The notes under the pieces: model-generated
What the model was told of the DNA's origin: nothing
Seen by the model: the letters and a program-made list of their open reading frames with translations, nothing else
Databases searched by the model: none
DNA from: JAUSIF01 sp040901465
GTDB lineage: Bacteria > Pseudomonadota > Alphaproteobacteria > Rhizobiales > Xanthobacteraceae
Assembly: GCA_040901465.1 (NCBI GenBank)
Contig: JBBDYN010000061.1
Coordinates: forward strand, 1-59,839
Length of the DNA stretch: 59,839 nucleotides
Reading direction: 5' to 3'
Position numbers and translations under genes: made by a program
Part shown: one piece after another, positions 33,930 through 41,829 of the stretch
Position numbering within the stretch: position 1 is the first letter of the stretch
Layout of the letters: each line of letters opens with the position of its first letter

Positions 33930-35315
33930 ATGGCGCTCGACCACGTACTCGCATCCATCGACCGTGAACTCGACAAGAGTCTCACGCGGCTGTTCGCGCT
34001 GCTCCGGATCCCGAGCGTCTCTACTGACCCCGCCTTCGCTGGCGCGTGCCGCAAGGCCGCCGATTGGCTCGCGAGCGAACTGATTGCACTCGGCTTCGAG
34101 GCTGCCGTGCGTCCGACCAAGGGCCGCCCGATGGTGGTCGCCCATTCGCGCGGCGAAACGTGCGCGAAAGCGCCGCGCGTTCTCTTCTACGGACACTACG
34201 ACGTACAGCCGCCCGATCCGCTCGATTTGTGGGAGACGCCGCCATTCGAGCCGCGTCTCGTCGAGAAGAACGGCCGCAAGCAGATCGTTGCGCGCGGCTC
34301 CGCCGACGACAAAGGCCAGTTGATGACGTTCATCGAAGCCTGTCGCGCATTCGTCGCCGTCGACGGCAAGTTGCCGCTGCCGGTGACGATCCTGTTCGAA
34401 GGCGAGGAGGAGACCGGCAGTCCGTCATTGAAACCTTTTTTCGACGCGCACAAGGACGAGCTCAAGGCCGATGTCGCGCTCGTCTGCGACACCGACATGT
34501 GGGACGCGGACACGCCGGCCGTGACCACCATGCTGCGCGGGCTCGTGCTGGAGGAAGTTATCATTCAGGGCGCGAGCCACGATCTGCATTCGGGGCTGTT
34601 CGGCGGACCGGCGATCAATCCGATCCGCGTGCTCGCGCGCGTGCTCGCCGAAATCCACGGCGCCGACGGCCGCATCGCCATTCCAGGTTTTTATGATGGC
34701 GTCGGCGAACTCGATCCGGAAATCCGCAGACAATGGATGAATCTCGCCTTCGACGAGTGCCACTTTCTCAGCGATATCGGGCTGAAGGTGCCGGCGGGCG
34801 AAAAGGGCCGTCACGTCCTTGAGCAGCTCTGGTCGCGGCCGACCTGCGACGTCAACGGCATTATCGGCGGCTACACGGGCGAAGGGTCGAAGACCGTCAT
34901 TCCGGCCAAGGCATCCGCAAAGGTTTCCTTCCGTCTTGTCGGCGACCAAGATCCCGACGCCATACGCGACGCATTCCGCGCATTCGTGCGCGCGCGATTG
35001 CCGGCCGACTGCAAGGCCGAATTCATTCCGCACGGCGCCAGTCCCGCACTTCGGCTGCCGCTCAATTCTCCGTATCTAGCGAAGACGCGCGGGGCGCTCG
35101 AAGCCGAATGGGGCCGCCCGGCCGTATTGAAGGGATCGGGCGGCTCGATCCCGATCGTTGGCGCCTTCAAGCGTGATCTTGGAATGGGTTCCTTGCTGGT
35201 CGGCTTCGGCCTCGACGACGACCGCATTCATTCGCCGAACGAGAAATACGATCTCAAATCATTCCACAAGGGCGCGCGCAGCTGGGTGCGGATTCTCGCA
35301 GGGCTGGCGCAATAA
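33930..35315 (+). CDS. M20 family metallo-dipeptidase
   Basis: The 461-residue protein has the di-zinc M20 peptidase layout. Ligand and catalytic motifs are FYGHYDVQPPDPLDLW (His, Asp), ARGSADDKGQLMTFIEA (bridging Asp region), LFEGEEETGSPSL (catalytic Glu pair) and VCDTDMWDAD. An inserted dimerisation domain follows (about 205-350), and the final His-region is near FGLDDDRIHSPNEKYDL. Probable function is hydrolysis of dipeptides or related amides in the cytoplasm (carnosinase/CPG2-like subgroup). Substrate is not defined. Confidence 0.94.
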   Translation: MALDHVLASIDRELDKSLTRLFALLRIPSVSTDPAFAGACRKAADWLASELIALGFEAAVRPTKGRPMVVAHSRGETCAKAPRVLFYGHYDVQPPDPLDLWETPPFEPRLVEKNGRKQIVARGSADDKGQLMTFIEACRAFVAVDGKLPLPVTILFEGEEETGSPSLKPFFDAHKDELKADVALVCDTDMWDADTPAVTTMLRGLVLEEVIIQGASHDLHSGLFGGPAINPIRVLARVLAEIHGADGRIAIPGFYDGVGELDPEIRRQWMNLAFDECHFLSDIGLKVPAGEKGRHVLEQLWSRPTCDVNGIIGGYTGEGSKTVIPAKASAKVSFRLVGDQDPDAIRDAFRAFVRARLPADCKAEFIPHGASPALRLPLNSPYLAKTRGALEAEWGRPAVLKGSGGSIPIVGAFKRDLGMGSLLVGFGLDDDRIHSPNEKYDLKSFHKGARSWVRILAGLAQ

Positions 35316-35321
35316 AAGGGT

Positions 35322-35368
35322 CGTCATCCTGAGGTGCGAGCGCGCAACGCGAGCCTCGAAGGATGACG
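35322..35368. repeat. REP-like palindrome, unit 1
   Basis: The unit begins CGTCATCCT and ends AGGATGACG, a perfect 9-bp outer stem, with an inner GAGG/CCTC pair. It lies in the intergenic gap after the M20 peptidase gene. The form resembles the REP-like elements dispersed in Rhizobiales genomes. Confidence 0.8.
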
Positions 35369-35389
35369 GCCATGTTCAAGACGACACCG

Positions 35390-35444
35390 CCGTCACCCTT
35401 CGAGGCTCACCCGGCTTCGCCGGGTTCACACCTCAGGGTGACGG
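35390..35444. repeat. REP-like palindrome, unit 2, inverted relative to unit 1
   Basis: The outer stem CGTCACCCT (35391-35399) pairs with AGGGTGACG (35435-35443), and an inner hairpin CCCGGC-TTC-GCCGGG spans 35410-35424. Read on the minus strand, its flanks match unit 1 (CCTGAGGTG, GAGCCTCGAAGG), with paired T-to-C and A-to-G changes in the stem. The pair lies between convergent genes. Confidence 0.8.
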
Positions 35445-35466
35445 CGTAAAATAAATACGATTGTTC

Positions 35467-36063
35467 TTATTTCGCCTTCGCGAACAACTCGGCCGCGTAA
35501 TCCCAATTCACCAGATTTTCCACCCAAGCCTTGAGGTAGTCGGGGCGGCGATTGCGGTAGTCGATGTAGTAGGAGTGCTCCCACACGTCGCAGCCGAGAA
35601 TCGGCGTGCCGCCGTGCACTAGCGGGTTCTCGCCGTTTGCCGTCTTCGTCACGGCGATCTTGCCGTCCTTGACTGTGAGCCACGCCCAACCCGAGCCGAA
35701 CTGCGAGACGCCGGCCTGGATGAAATCTTCCTTCATCTTGTCGACGGAGCCGAGGTCCGCGACGATCTTCTTCTCGAGGTCGCCCGGAATCTTGCCGCCA
35801 CCCTTCGGCTTCATCCATTTCCAGAAGTGCAGGTGGTTGTAGTGCTGGCCGGCATTGTTGAAGAGGCCCGCATTCTTCCCGAATGATCCCTTCACGATCT
35901 CCTCGAGGCTCTTGCCTTCGAGCCCCGAGCCTTGCAGCAGCTTGTTGCCGTTATCGACGTAAGCCTTGTGATGCTTGTCGTGGTGATACTCGAGCGTCTC
36001 CTTTGACATGTACGGCGCCAGCGCGTCGTGCGGATAGGGAAGATCTGGCAAAGTAAAGGACAT
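35467..36063 (-). CDS. sodB: Superoxide dismutase, Fe/Mn type
   Basis: SOD (198 residues) converts superoxide to hydrogen peroxide and oxygen. Metal ligands are visible in the usual positions: His in ETLEYHHDKHHKAYVD, His in NNAGQHYNHLHFWKWM, and Asp and His in GCDVWEHSYYIDYRNRRPDYL. The Gln in AGQHYNH fits the Fe-type or cambialistic branch, so metal use is not certain. No export signal is seen. The ATG at 36063 follows GAGGAGAG. Two dyads lie upstream (36108-36126 and 36137-36168) and may be operators. Confidence 0.95.
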   Translation of the reverse strand: MSFTLPDLPYPHDALAPYMSKETLEYHHDKHHKAYVDNGNKLLQGSGLEGKSLEEIVKGSFGKNAGLFNNAGQHYNHLHFWKWMKPKGGGKIPGDLEKKIVADLGSVDKMKEDFIQAGVSQFGSGWAWLTVKDGKIAVTKTANGENPLVHGGTPILGCDVWEHSYYIDYRNRRPDYLKAWVENLVNWDYAAELFAKAK

Positions 36064-36107
36064 TGGGGCTCTCCTCGCGGACGAAAATGGGGTCAATCGG
36101 CCTCTAT

Positions 36108-36168
36108 ATGGCCCTGATCGGGCCATCCTGCAAAAGTTGGAACTCGATATAATCGACTATTGTTCCAA
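36108..36168. promoter_or_regulatory. Two dyad elements upstream of sodB
   Basis: ATGGCCC (36108-36114) and GGGCCAT (36120-36126) are perfect inverted repeats with a 5-base spacer. Farther upstream, TTGGAAC (36137-36143) and GTTCCAA (36162-36168) enclose an inner palindrome TCGAT-ATA-ATCGA (36144-36156). They lie 45-105 bp before the sodB start, within the divergent gap to the 36295 gene. Confidence 0.5.
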
Positions 36169-36294
36169 TTTCGAGCCGCTGGTACGCGGAGAAGGTGCCG
36201 CCGATTCGCCCCCTTCCGCTGCCACGCAGGCCGAGCGAATTCGTACGTTGCGCGCGTGACGGCGCCGGATCCGGCGCCCGGAGCGAAGCATAGA

Positions 36295-37272
36295 ATGCCG
36301 CAAGCGCTGATGATCGTGGGAGCCATCCTCGTTCTCGTGGGGCTGGGCGGCATTGCCGCGGGCGCGCCCGATTGGGTGCTCGGCCTTTCGCTCGGCGCGA
36401 CCTTGATCCAGAGCGGCGCAATCGCTTTCGTCGGCGGCATCGTCGTGATCGCGCTCGCGCTTGTCCTGAACACGCTCCAGCAACTTCTGCGTCGCCTCGA
36501 CTCCGTCGTTCCTGCGCAGACCGCGCGTTCCGCTTCCACGCAGTCTGCGCGCCATGGCACCGAGCCCAAGAACTATTCCATCGTGCCCGCGCCCGTCACG
36601 CCCGCGCATCCTGTGCATGAGCCGCATGCCGAAGAGCCGCGGCATTGGCCGGGCGAAGACATGCCGGAAGAGGAGCCGGTACGCGCTCGCCGCGACGCAG
36701 CACCGAAATTCGGTGAAGAACCGCCGCGCTCGCGGCGCGAAAGTCTGCCGCCGTTTGCCTCGGACGAACAGATGCGCGTGCGGCGCGACGCGCCGCCGAA
36801 TTTGGCCGGCGATGAGTCCGCGCGCATGCGCCGCGATCGCTTTCCGGATCTTTCCGGCGCCGAGTCCGCGCGCCCGCGCGATGCCGCCGCGTCCGCACGC
36901 CGCGACGAACCCGCGCGGCAGCGGCGCGAACTTCCGCCACCGTCTCCGCCGCCTCCGCCACCGCCGCTTCCAATGCTGCCCGACGAGCGTCGCCGGCCGC
37001 GCTACCCGGGTGATGCGTCAGCAATCCCGGGGTCGCCACTAAGACTCCGTCCGGCGGCGCCATCGACGGGCGCGGAGCGGAGTTCGGCCGAGACAACCGT
37101 TGTGCGTTCCGGCGTGATCGGCGGCATGGCCTACACGCTCTATGCCGACGGCTCGATCGAAGCCGAACTGCCGATCGGCACCGTGCGCTTCGGCTCGATC
37201 GCCGAATTGCAGGACCACGTCTTGCGCACCGGCGCAGAGGCCGACGTCGACTTCAAAGAATCCGCGCGCTGA
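36295..37272 (+). CDS. Membrane-anchored protein with RRD repeats and proline-rich region
   Basis: A 325-residue protein with two hydrophobic helices at the N-terminus (about 5-24 and 30-60). A long charged region follows, with four to five imperfect repeats of about 16 residues that begin RRD or RRE (for example RRDAPPNLAGDESARM and RRDRFPDLSGAESARP). Next is a polyproline stretch. It ends in a compact domain of about 50 residues (SGVIGGMAYTLYADGSIEAE, then VRFGSIAELQDHV). From memory similar C-terminal domains occur in Rhizobiales hypothetical proteins; no function is known to me. The ATG at 36295 follows GGAGC. It is divergent from sodB and convergent with the DMT exporter. Confidence 0.82.
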   Translation: MPQALMIVGAILVLVGLGGIAAGAPDWVLGLSLGATLIQSGAIAFVGGIVVIALALVLNTLQQLLRRLDSVVPAQTARSASTQSARHGTEPKNYSIVPAPVTPAHPVHEPHAEEPRHWPGEDMPEEEPVRARRDAAPKFGEEPPRSRRESLPPFASDEQMRVRRDAPPNLAGDESARMRRDRFPDLSGAESARPRDAAASARRDEPARQRRELPPPSPPPPPPPLPMLPDERRRPRYPGDASAIPGSPLRLRPAAPSTGAERSSAETTVVRSGVIGGMAYTLYADGSIEAELPIGTVRFGSIAELQDHVLRTGAEADVDFKESAR

Positions 37273-37278
37273 GAATTT

Positions 37279-38172
37279 TCAGGCCGCCCGCGGCCGGTTC
37301 ACGAGCCAGATCCCGACAGCCACGAGAGCGAGCGACAGCACGAGCGCGACGCTCACGCGCTCGCCGAGCAGCACCGCTCCGAATACGAGCGAGAACAGCG
37401 GTGTGAGAAACGTGAACGTGGAAAGGATCGACGCCGGATAGATCCGGACCAGCGCGAACCACGCAAGGTAGGACGCGCACGCCACGATCGTGATCTGGAA
37501 GATGAGCGAGCCGATCACGAGCGGGGTCGGATCGAAGATGCCGCGCTCGCCGAGCAAAAGCGCCATCGGCGTCAGCACGATGCCGGAAACCGCAAGCTGA
37601 TAGGCGAGCGTCTTCGCCGGATCGATGCGCGCGAGCTTGGTTGCCTTGACAAGCACGGTGGTCGCGCCCCAGAGCGCCGCCGCCGCGAGCATCATCGCAT
37701 CGCCGATCAGCGCCCGATAGCTCGGCAGCATTAACCCGTCGGAAAAGGCGATCACCACACCCGCGAACGCGCAGAACAGTCCGATCGTCTGCTGCCGCCG
37801 CAATTGTTCGCCCGGCACGAAAAAATGCGCACCGACGGCGACGAAGAACGGCGTCGTGTAGAGAATGATCACGCCGCGCGCGACGTCGGTGAACACAAGC
37901 GCCCAATAGATGAACGCGAACTCGGCGGCGAACATGACGCCCGCCGCGATGCCGACGAGGAGCGTGCCTTCCGGCGCGAGCAGCGCGACGCCGCGCAGCC
38001 ACGACCAGAGCCACAGGAGTGCGAGCGCGCCGAGCGAGCGCAGCCCGCTTTGGAATGCGGGCGAGATGCCCGCGTTCGTCAACTTGATCGCCACGTGCCC
38101 GAGGCTCCAGAGCGCGCACAAACCCGTGGTCGCCGTCGCAGCGAAAATTCCGACCCGATCGCGTGGAGTCAT
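37279..38172 (-). CDS. DMT family transporter (EamA domains)
   Basis: The 297-residue protein has about ten hydrophobic helices in two EamA repeats; the second begins near ALIGDAMMLAAAALWGATTVLVK, and each half ends in the conserved E-P-like region (FLTPLFSLVFGAVLLGE). It is a drug/metabolite exporter of unknown substrate. I chose the ATG at 38172; a TTG at 38184 would overlap the oligopeptidase stop. It begins 4 bp after oligopeptidase B on the same strand, so the two are likely co-transcribed. Confidence 0.9.
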   Translation of the reverse strand: MTPRDRVGIFAATATTGLCALWSLGHVAIKLTNAGISPAFQSGLRSLGALALLWLWSWLRGVALLAPEGTLLVGIAAGVMFAAEFAFIYWALVFTDVARGVIILYTTPFFVAVGAHFFVPGEQLRRQQTIGLFCAFAGVVIAFSDGLMLPSYRALIGDAMMLAAAALWGATTVLVKATKLARIDPAKTLAYQLAVSGIVLTPMALLLGERGIFDPTPLVIGSLIFQITIVACASYLAWFALVRIYPASILSTFTFLTPLFSLVFGAVLLGERVSVALVLSLALVAVGIWLVNRPRAA

Positions 38173-38176
38173 GCAG

Positions 38177-40306
38177 CTAGGCAAGCCCCATGGTATTCAG
38201 CGCGAAGACGTAGCCGAGCGCCACCTCTTCGAGCCGGTCGAAGCGGCCGGCGGCCCCGCCGTGGCCCGCGTCCATGTTGGTGCGGAGCAGGAGCGTGCGC
38301 CGGTCGGTCTTGGTCGCGCGCAGCTTCGCCACCCATTTCGCCGGCTCCCAATAGGTCACGCGCGGATCGGTCAGTCCGGCGAGCACGAGCATCGACGGAT
38401 AATCCTGCGGCCGCACGTTGTCGTACGGCGAATAGCCGCGCATGCGCCGGAACGCCTCGATGTCGACGATCGGATTGCCCCATTCGGGCCATTCCGGTGG
38501 CGTGAGCGGGAGCGTGTCGTCGAGCATGGTATTGAGCGCGTCCACGAACGGCACCTCGGCGAGAATCCCGCCGAAGAGATCGGGCCGCATGTTGGCGACT
38601 GCCCCCATCAAGAGCCCGCCCGCCGAGCCGCCGTGCGCCACGATGCGGCCCTTCGCGGTGAATCGCTCGAGCACGAGATGCTCGGCAGCCGCTATGAAAT
38701 CGCGGTAGGTATTCTCTTTGTGTGCGAGCTTGCCCTCGCGATACCAGCGCCAGCCCTTTTCCGTGCCGCCGCGGACGTGCGCGATCGCATAGACGAAGCC
38801 GCGGTCCACGAGCGAGAGCCGGTTCGTGTTGAACGCCGCCGGCATTGCGGCGCCATAGGCGCCGTAGCCGTAGAGGAGAAGCGGTGCCGAGCCGTCGATC
38901 TTCGTATCTTGGCGGTAGACAAGCGAGATCGGCACCGTCTCGCCGTCGTGCGCCGGTGCGAAAATGCGGCGCGTGACGTAGTCCTCGGGATTGTGTCCGG
39001 AAGGAACTTCCTGGCGCTTTTTCAATTCGCGCTCGCGCGTAGCCATGTCGTAGTCCCACACCTCGCCGGGCGTGGTCATGGATGAATAGGAGAAGCGCAG
39101 CGAGTCGGTCTCGAACTCGTAGCCGTCGGCGATGCCGAGCGAATAGGCCTCCTCCGCGAACGCGATCGAATGCTCGCCGCCGTCGGCAAGTCGCCGTACG
39201 ACGATGCAGGGCAAGCCGTCCGTGCGCTCGATCCGGACAAGCCAGTCGCGCAGAAGCCCAATGGCGAGCTGCAGCGTGCCCGGCCGGTGCGGCACGAGCT
39301 CGCGCCACGACGCGCGGTCCGGGTTCGCGAGTGGCGCCAGCATGATCTTGAAGTCTTCCGCGCTGTCCGCGTTCGTGTGTATCACGAGCGTCGGCTCGCC
39401 GCCGAGATCGGGATGATGCTCGACATCGTAACGCTCGCCGGTCTTCCGGGGCGCCACGAGCCGCGGCGTGGCGTTCGGATCGGCCAAGTCGATCAGATGG
39501 ACTTCACTCGTCTCGTGATCGCCGCCGGAAATCGCGGCGAATTCACCAGCCTGCAATTCCGAGAGGTTGAGGAAGAAGCCCTTATCCGGTTCCTCATAGG
39601 CGAGCCGGTCCTGCTCCGGCAGCGTACCGAGCTTGTGCAGGAACACGCGCGTGGGCCGATGCTCTTCGTCGAGTCGCACATAGTAGAAAGCGTTTGCGTC
39701 CGTGGTCCAGACCGCGCCGCCCGTCGTGTCGGGCACGATGTCGGCGAGGTCGCTGCCGCTTTCGAGATCGCGCACGCGGATCTTGAAGTATTCCGAGCCC
39801 GCGTCGTCCACCGACCATGCAAATCGCTCGTGATCGGTCGAGTGCCGGCCGCCGCCGAGTTGGAAGTACGCGTGCCCCTTGGCGAGCGCGTCGCCGTCGA
39901 GCAGCAACTGCTCGGGGCCGCCTTTGGACGGCCGGCGGCAGAGCAGCGGATGCTGCCCGCCTTCGCGATAGCGGACGAAATAGGCGTACGGGCCATCGCG
40001 CGCGGGCACCGTGGAGTCGTCCTCCTTGATGCGGCCGCGCATTTCCGCGACGAGCGCGCGCTTGAGCCCGTCGAGCGGCGCGAGGTTGGCTTCCGCGTAG
40101 GCGTTCTCGGCTTCGAGATACTTGCGGATTTCCGGGTCGAGCTTGCCCGGATGGCGCATCACCTCGCGCCAGTTCGCATCGCGCAGCCAGGCGTAATCGT
40201 CAACGAGCTCCTCTCCGTGGACGATGCGCTTGACCGGCCGGCGTTCTGCGTCCGGCGGCGCGAGGGGCTTGCCCTTTGCCGCGGCCTTACTTTTTGCCAC
40301 CGGCAC
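38177..40306 (-). CDS. ptrB: Oligopeptidase B (S9 family prolyl-oligopeptidase fold)
   Basis: A 709-residue serine peptidase that cleaves oligopeptides after basic residues. The N-terminal DDYAWLRDANWREV signature precedes a seven-bladed propeller; the C-terminal alpha/beta-hydrolase domain has the nucleophile Ser in HGGSAGGLLMG (near residue 557), the YGAYG segment, and a catalytic His in TNMDAGHGGAAGRFD. No signal peptide is seen, so it is cytoplasmic. Its start lies 20 bp inside the msrB coding region, which indicates coupled translation. Confidence 0.94.
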   Translation of the reverse strand: MPVAKSKAAAKGKPLAPPDAERRPVKRIVHGEELVDDYAWLRDANWREVMRHPGKLDPEIRKYLEAENAYAEANLAPLDGLKRALVAEMRGRIKEDDSTVPARDGPYAYFVRYREGGQHPLLCRRPSKGGPEQLLLDGDALAKGHAYFQLGGGRHSTDHERFAWSVDDAGSEYFKIRVRDLESGSDLADIVPDTTGGAVWTTDANAFYYVRLDEEHRPTRVFLHKLGTLPEQDRLAYEEPDKGFFLNLSELQAGEFAAISGGDHETSEVHLIDLADPNATPRLVAPRKTGERYDVEHHPDLGGEPTLVIHTNADSAEDFKIMLAPLANPDRASWRELVPHRPGTLQLAIGLLRDWLVRIERTDGLPCIVVRRLADGGEHSIAFAEEAYSLGIADGYEFETDSLRFSYSSMTTPGEVWDYDMATRERELKKRQEVPSGHNPEDYVTRRIFAPAHDGETVPISLVYRQDTKIDGSAPLLLYGYGAYGAAMPAAFNTNRLSLVDRGFVYAIAHVRGGTEKGWRWYREGKLAHKENTYRDFIAAAEHLVLERFTAKGRIVAHGGSAGGLLMGAVANMRPDLFGGILAEVPFVDALNTMLDDTLPLTPPEWPEWGNPIVDIEAFRRMRGYSPYDNVRPQDYPSMLVLAGLTDPRVTYWEPAKWVAKLRATKTDRRTLLLRTNMDAGHGGAAGRFDRLEEVALGYVFALNTMGLA

Positions 40307-40715
40307 CGTCCTCGGGCATGAGCTTGAGGGCGGTGCCGTTCATGCAATAGCGGAGACCCGTGGGGTCCGGCCCGTCCGGAAACACGTGGCCGAGATGCGC
40401 GTCGCAGGTCGCGCAACGGATCTCGACGCGCCGCATCAGCATCGAAAAATCTTCGTGTTCAATCACCGCGTCCGGACTTACCGGCGCCCAGAAGCTCGGC
40501 CAGCCGCTGCCGGACTCGTATTTGGCATCGGACTTGAACAGCGGGCTGCCGCAGCTCACGCACGCATAGACGCCGTTGCGCTTCTCGACATTGAGCGGGC
40601 TCGTGAACGGGCGTTCGGTGCCGTGCTGCCGCGTGACGTAATACTGCTCCGGGGTGAGTTCCTTGCGCCATTCGGCGTCGGATTTCTGGACTTTGGGGCG
40701 GGCGGTATCGGCCAT
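40287..40715 (-). CDS. msrB: Peptide-methionine (R)-S-oxide reductase MsrB
   Basis: MsrB (142 residues) repairs the R-epimer of methionine sulfoxide in proteins. It has the two zinc CxxC pairs (CVSCG and CATCD), the SGSGWPSFW substrate pocket, HLGHVF and the catalytic Cys in GLRYCMNG. The ATG at 40715 is the family-typical start (MADTARPKVQKSDAEW). The gene heads an operon with oligopeptidase B and the DMT exporter. Confidence 0.95.
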   Translation of the reverse strand: MADTARPKVQKSDAEWRKELTPEQYYVTRQHGTERPFTSPLNVEKRNGVYACVSCGSPLFKSDAKYESGSGWPSFWAPVSPDAVIEHEDFSMLMRRVEIRCATCDAHLGHVFPDGPDPTGLRYCMNGTALKLMPEDGAGGKK

Positions 40716-40931
40716 GGACGGCTCCAAATGTTCGGGGGACTTCGCCTGTGAAGTAAGTCTGAAGGCAAGCGGCGGCAAGTCCGCAAGAATGCACGAACTC
40801 GCGAGCAAACTTGCCATTGATCGATTGTATTGGCGGCGGCCTTTCTTTTCGAATTACAGTATATCGCGAAGTAGAGCTTGCGAAGTGCCGGCGCATAGTT
40901 TTATTGGATGGAGCCGAGGCAGATTCGCACC

Positions 40932-41345
40932 ATGAGCGATCCCATTCAGCAACCGAAATTCATCGAACTCGCCGCCGGTATTGTGTCCGCCTACGTGAGC
41001 AAGAACGCGATCGCGGCCTCTGACATCCCCGCGCTCATCAACGAGGTGCACGCCGCGCTCACCCGCGTCGCGCGCGGCCCCGACGCCCGGCGCGAGCCGC
41101 AAAAGCCCGCGGTGCCGGTGAAGCGCTCGATCACGCTCGAGTACATCGTCTGTCTCGAGGACGGGAAGAAGTTCAAGTCGCTGCGCCGGCATCTGCGCAG
41201 CCAATACAATATGACGCCCGAGCAATACCGCGAGCGCTGGGGCCTGCCGCTCGACTATCCTATGGTGGCGCCGAATTACGCCGCCACCCGCTCGGCGCTC
41301 GCGAAGAAGATGGGGCTCGGCCGGCAGCGCGGGCGGCGCAAGTAA
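40932..41345 (+). CDS. mucR: MucR/Ros family transcriptional regulator
   Basis: A 137-residue DNA-binding protein of the MucR/Ros family, which represses exopolysaccharide, motility or virulence genes by binding AT-rich DNA and forming oligomers through the N-terminus. The N-terminal segment FIELAAGIVSAYVSKN and the CLEDGKKFKSLRRHLRSQYN zinc-finger region are canonical. Candidate ligands are Cys74, Asp77 and His87; the second His usually found four to five residues later is Gln91-Tyr92, so zinc binding may be weak or absent. The ATG at 40932 (MSDPIQQPKF) is the family start. The upstream gap to msrB has several AT-rich blocks, compatible with autoregulation. Confidence 0.93.
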   Translation: MSDPIQQPKFIELAAGIVSAYVSKNAIAASDIPALINEVHAALTRVARGPDARREPQKPAVPVKRSITLEYIVCLEDGKKFKSLRRHLRSQYNMTPEQYRERWGLPLDYPMVAPNYAATRSALAKKMGLGRQRGRRK

Positions 41346-41352
41346 GCTTCGC

Positions 41353-41649
41353 TCACCGGCGCTTGCGCCGCATCAGCCGTTCGAGCCCGGCGAGCACGAG
41401 ATGGCGCACCGGGTCGTAGCCGGGGCCGCCGCCCCGTGCCGCCCGCCGTTCCCCACGCAATGCGCGCGCGAGGCGCGGCTCAAGGCGCGGCTCGGTGCCA
41501 CCGGCTTTCGGCTGTTCGGCACCCAGCACCAGCGCCCATAGCCGCCGCTCGATCTGCGCGCGCACGTCGTCCTTGCGGAATGCGCGAAGGCCCCCGCGCG
41601 CTCTTGCCCGGCCCGACCGCCTATCGTCGTCTTTTTTCTTCTGTGCCAT
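41353..41649 (-). CDS. Small basic protein of unknown function
   Basis: A 98-residue, strongly basic protein (MAQKKKDDDRRSGRARARGG at the start and MRRKRR at the end) with one possible helical core FRKDDVRAQIERRLWALVLG. No family is recognised. It is convergent with mucR (7 bp apart) and divergent from the DnaA-domain gene, so it shares their repeat-bearing promoter region. The start has GGGAGA about 12 bp upstream. A spurious frame is possible in such GC-rich DNA. Confidence 0.5.
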   Translation of the reverse strand: MAQKKKDDDRRSGRARARGGLRAFRKDDVRAQIERRLWALVLGAEQPKAGGTEPRLEPRLARALRGERRAARGGGPGYDPVRHLVLAGLERLMRRKRR

Positions 41650-41698
41650 CGCATGATCTCCCTGTCTTCGGGAGACGATTGCGCAGCCGGCCGCAGAG

Positions 41699-41713
41699 AG
41701 GATAAATTCCTAG
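41699..41713. repeat. 15-bp repeat AGGATAAATTCCTAG, copy 1
   Basis: This AT-rich imperfect palindrome occurs a second time at 41830-41844 with one base changed. It lies 50 bp upstream of the minus-strand basic protein gene. Confidence 0.65.
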
Positions 41714-41735
41714 CCAGAGGCCTGCATTCGGGCCG

Positions 41736-41746
41736 CTTATCCCCAC
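41736..41746 (+). promoter_or_regulatory. DnaA-box-like repeat CTTATCCCCAC, copy 1
   Basis: An 11-bp sequence identical to 41791-41801. Its TTATCCCCA core differs at one position from the DnaA-box consensus TTATCCACA. It lies in the promoter region of the DnaA-domain gene. Confidence 0.55.
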
Positions 41747-41790
41747 CTCAAGGTTCTGATTCCCCGAGCAATATCTCCGGTCGAAAAAAT

Positions 41791-41801
41791 CTTATCCCCA
41801 C
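41791..41801 (+). promoter_or_regulatory. DnaA-box-like repeat CTTATCCCCAC, copy 2
   Basis: The second exact copy, in direct orientation and 55 bp from the first, 58 bp before the start of the DnaA-domain gene. Confidence 0.55.
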
Positions 41802-41829
41802 GCCCGCTTAATGCTGCAAAATGGTAATA

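Noticed and set aside
35316..35466. CRISPR-like repeats in the peptidase/sodB gap
   Set aside because: Only two units exist, in opposite orientation and with different cores. They are palindromic REP-like elements, not direct repeats with spacers.
41436..41705. 89-residue plus-strand open frame
   Set aside because: It is antisense to the small basic protein, with Arg/Pro/Ala-rich low complexity and no start signal. The minus-strand frame is the better of two weak choices.
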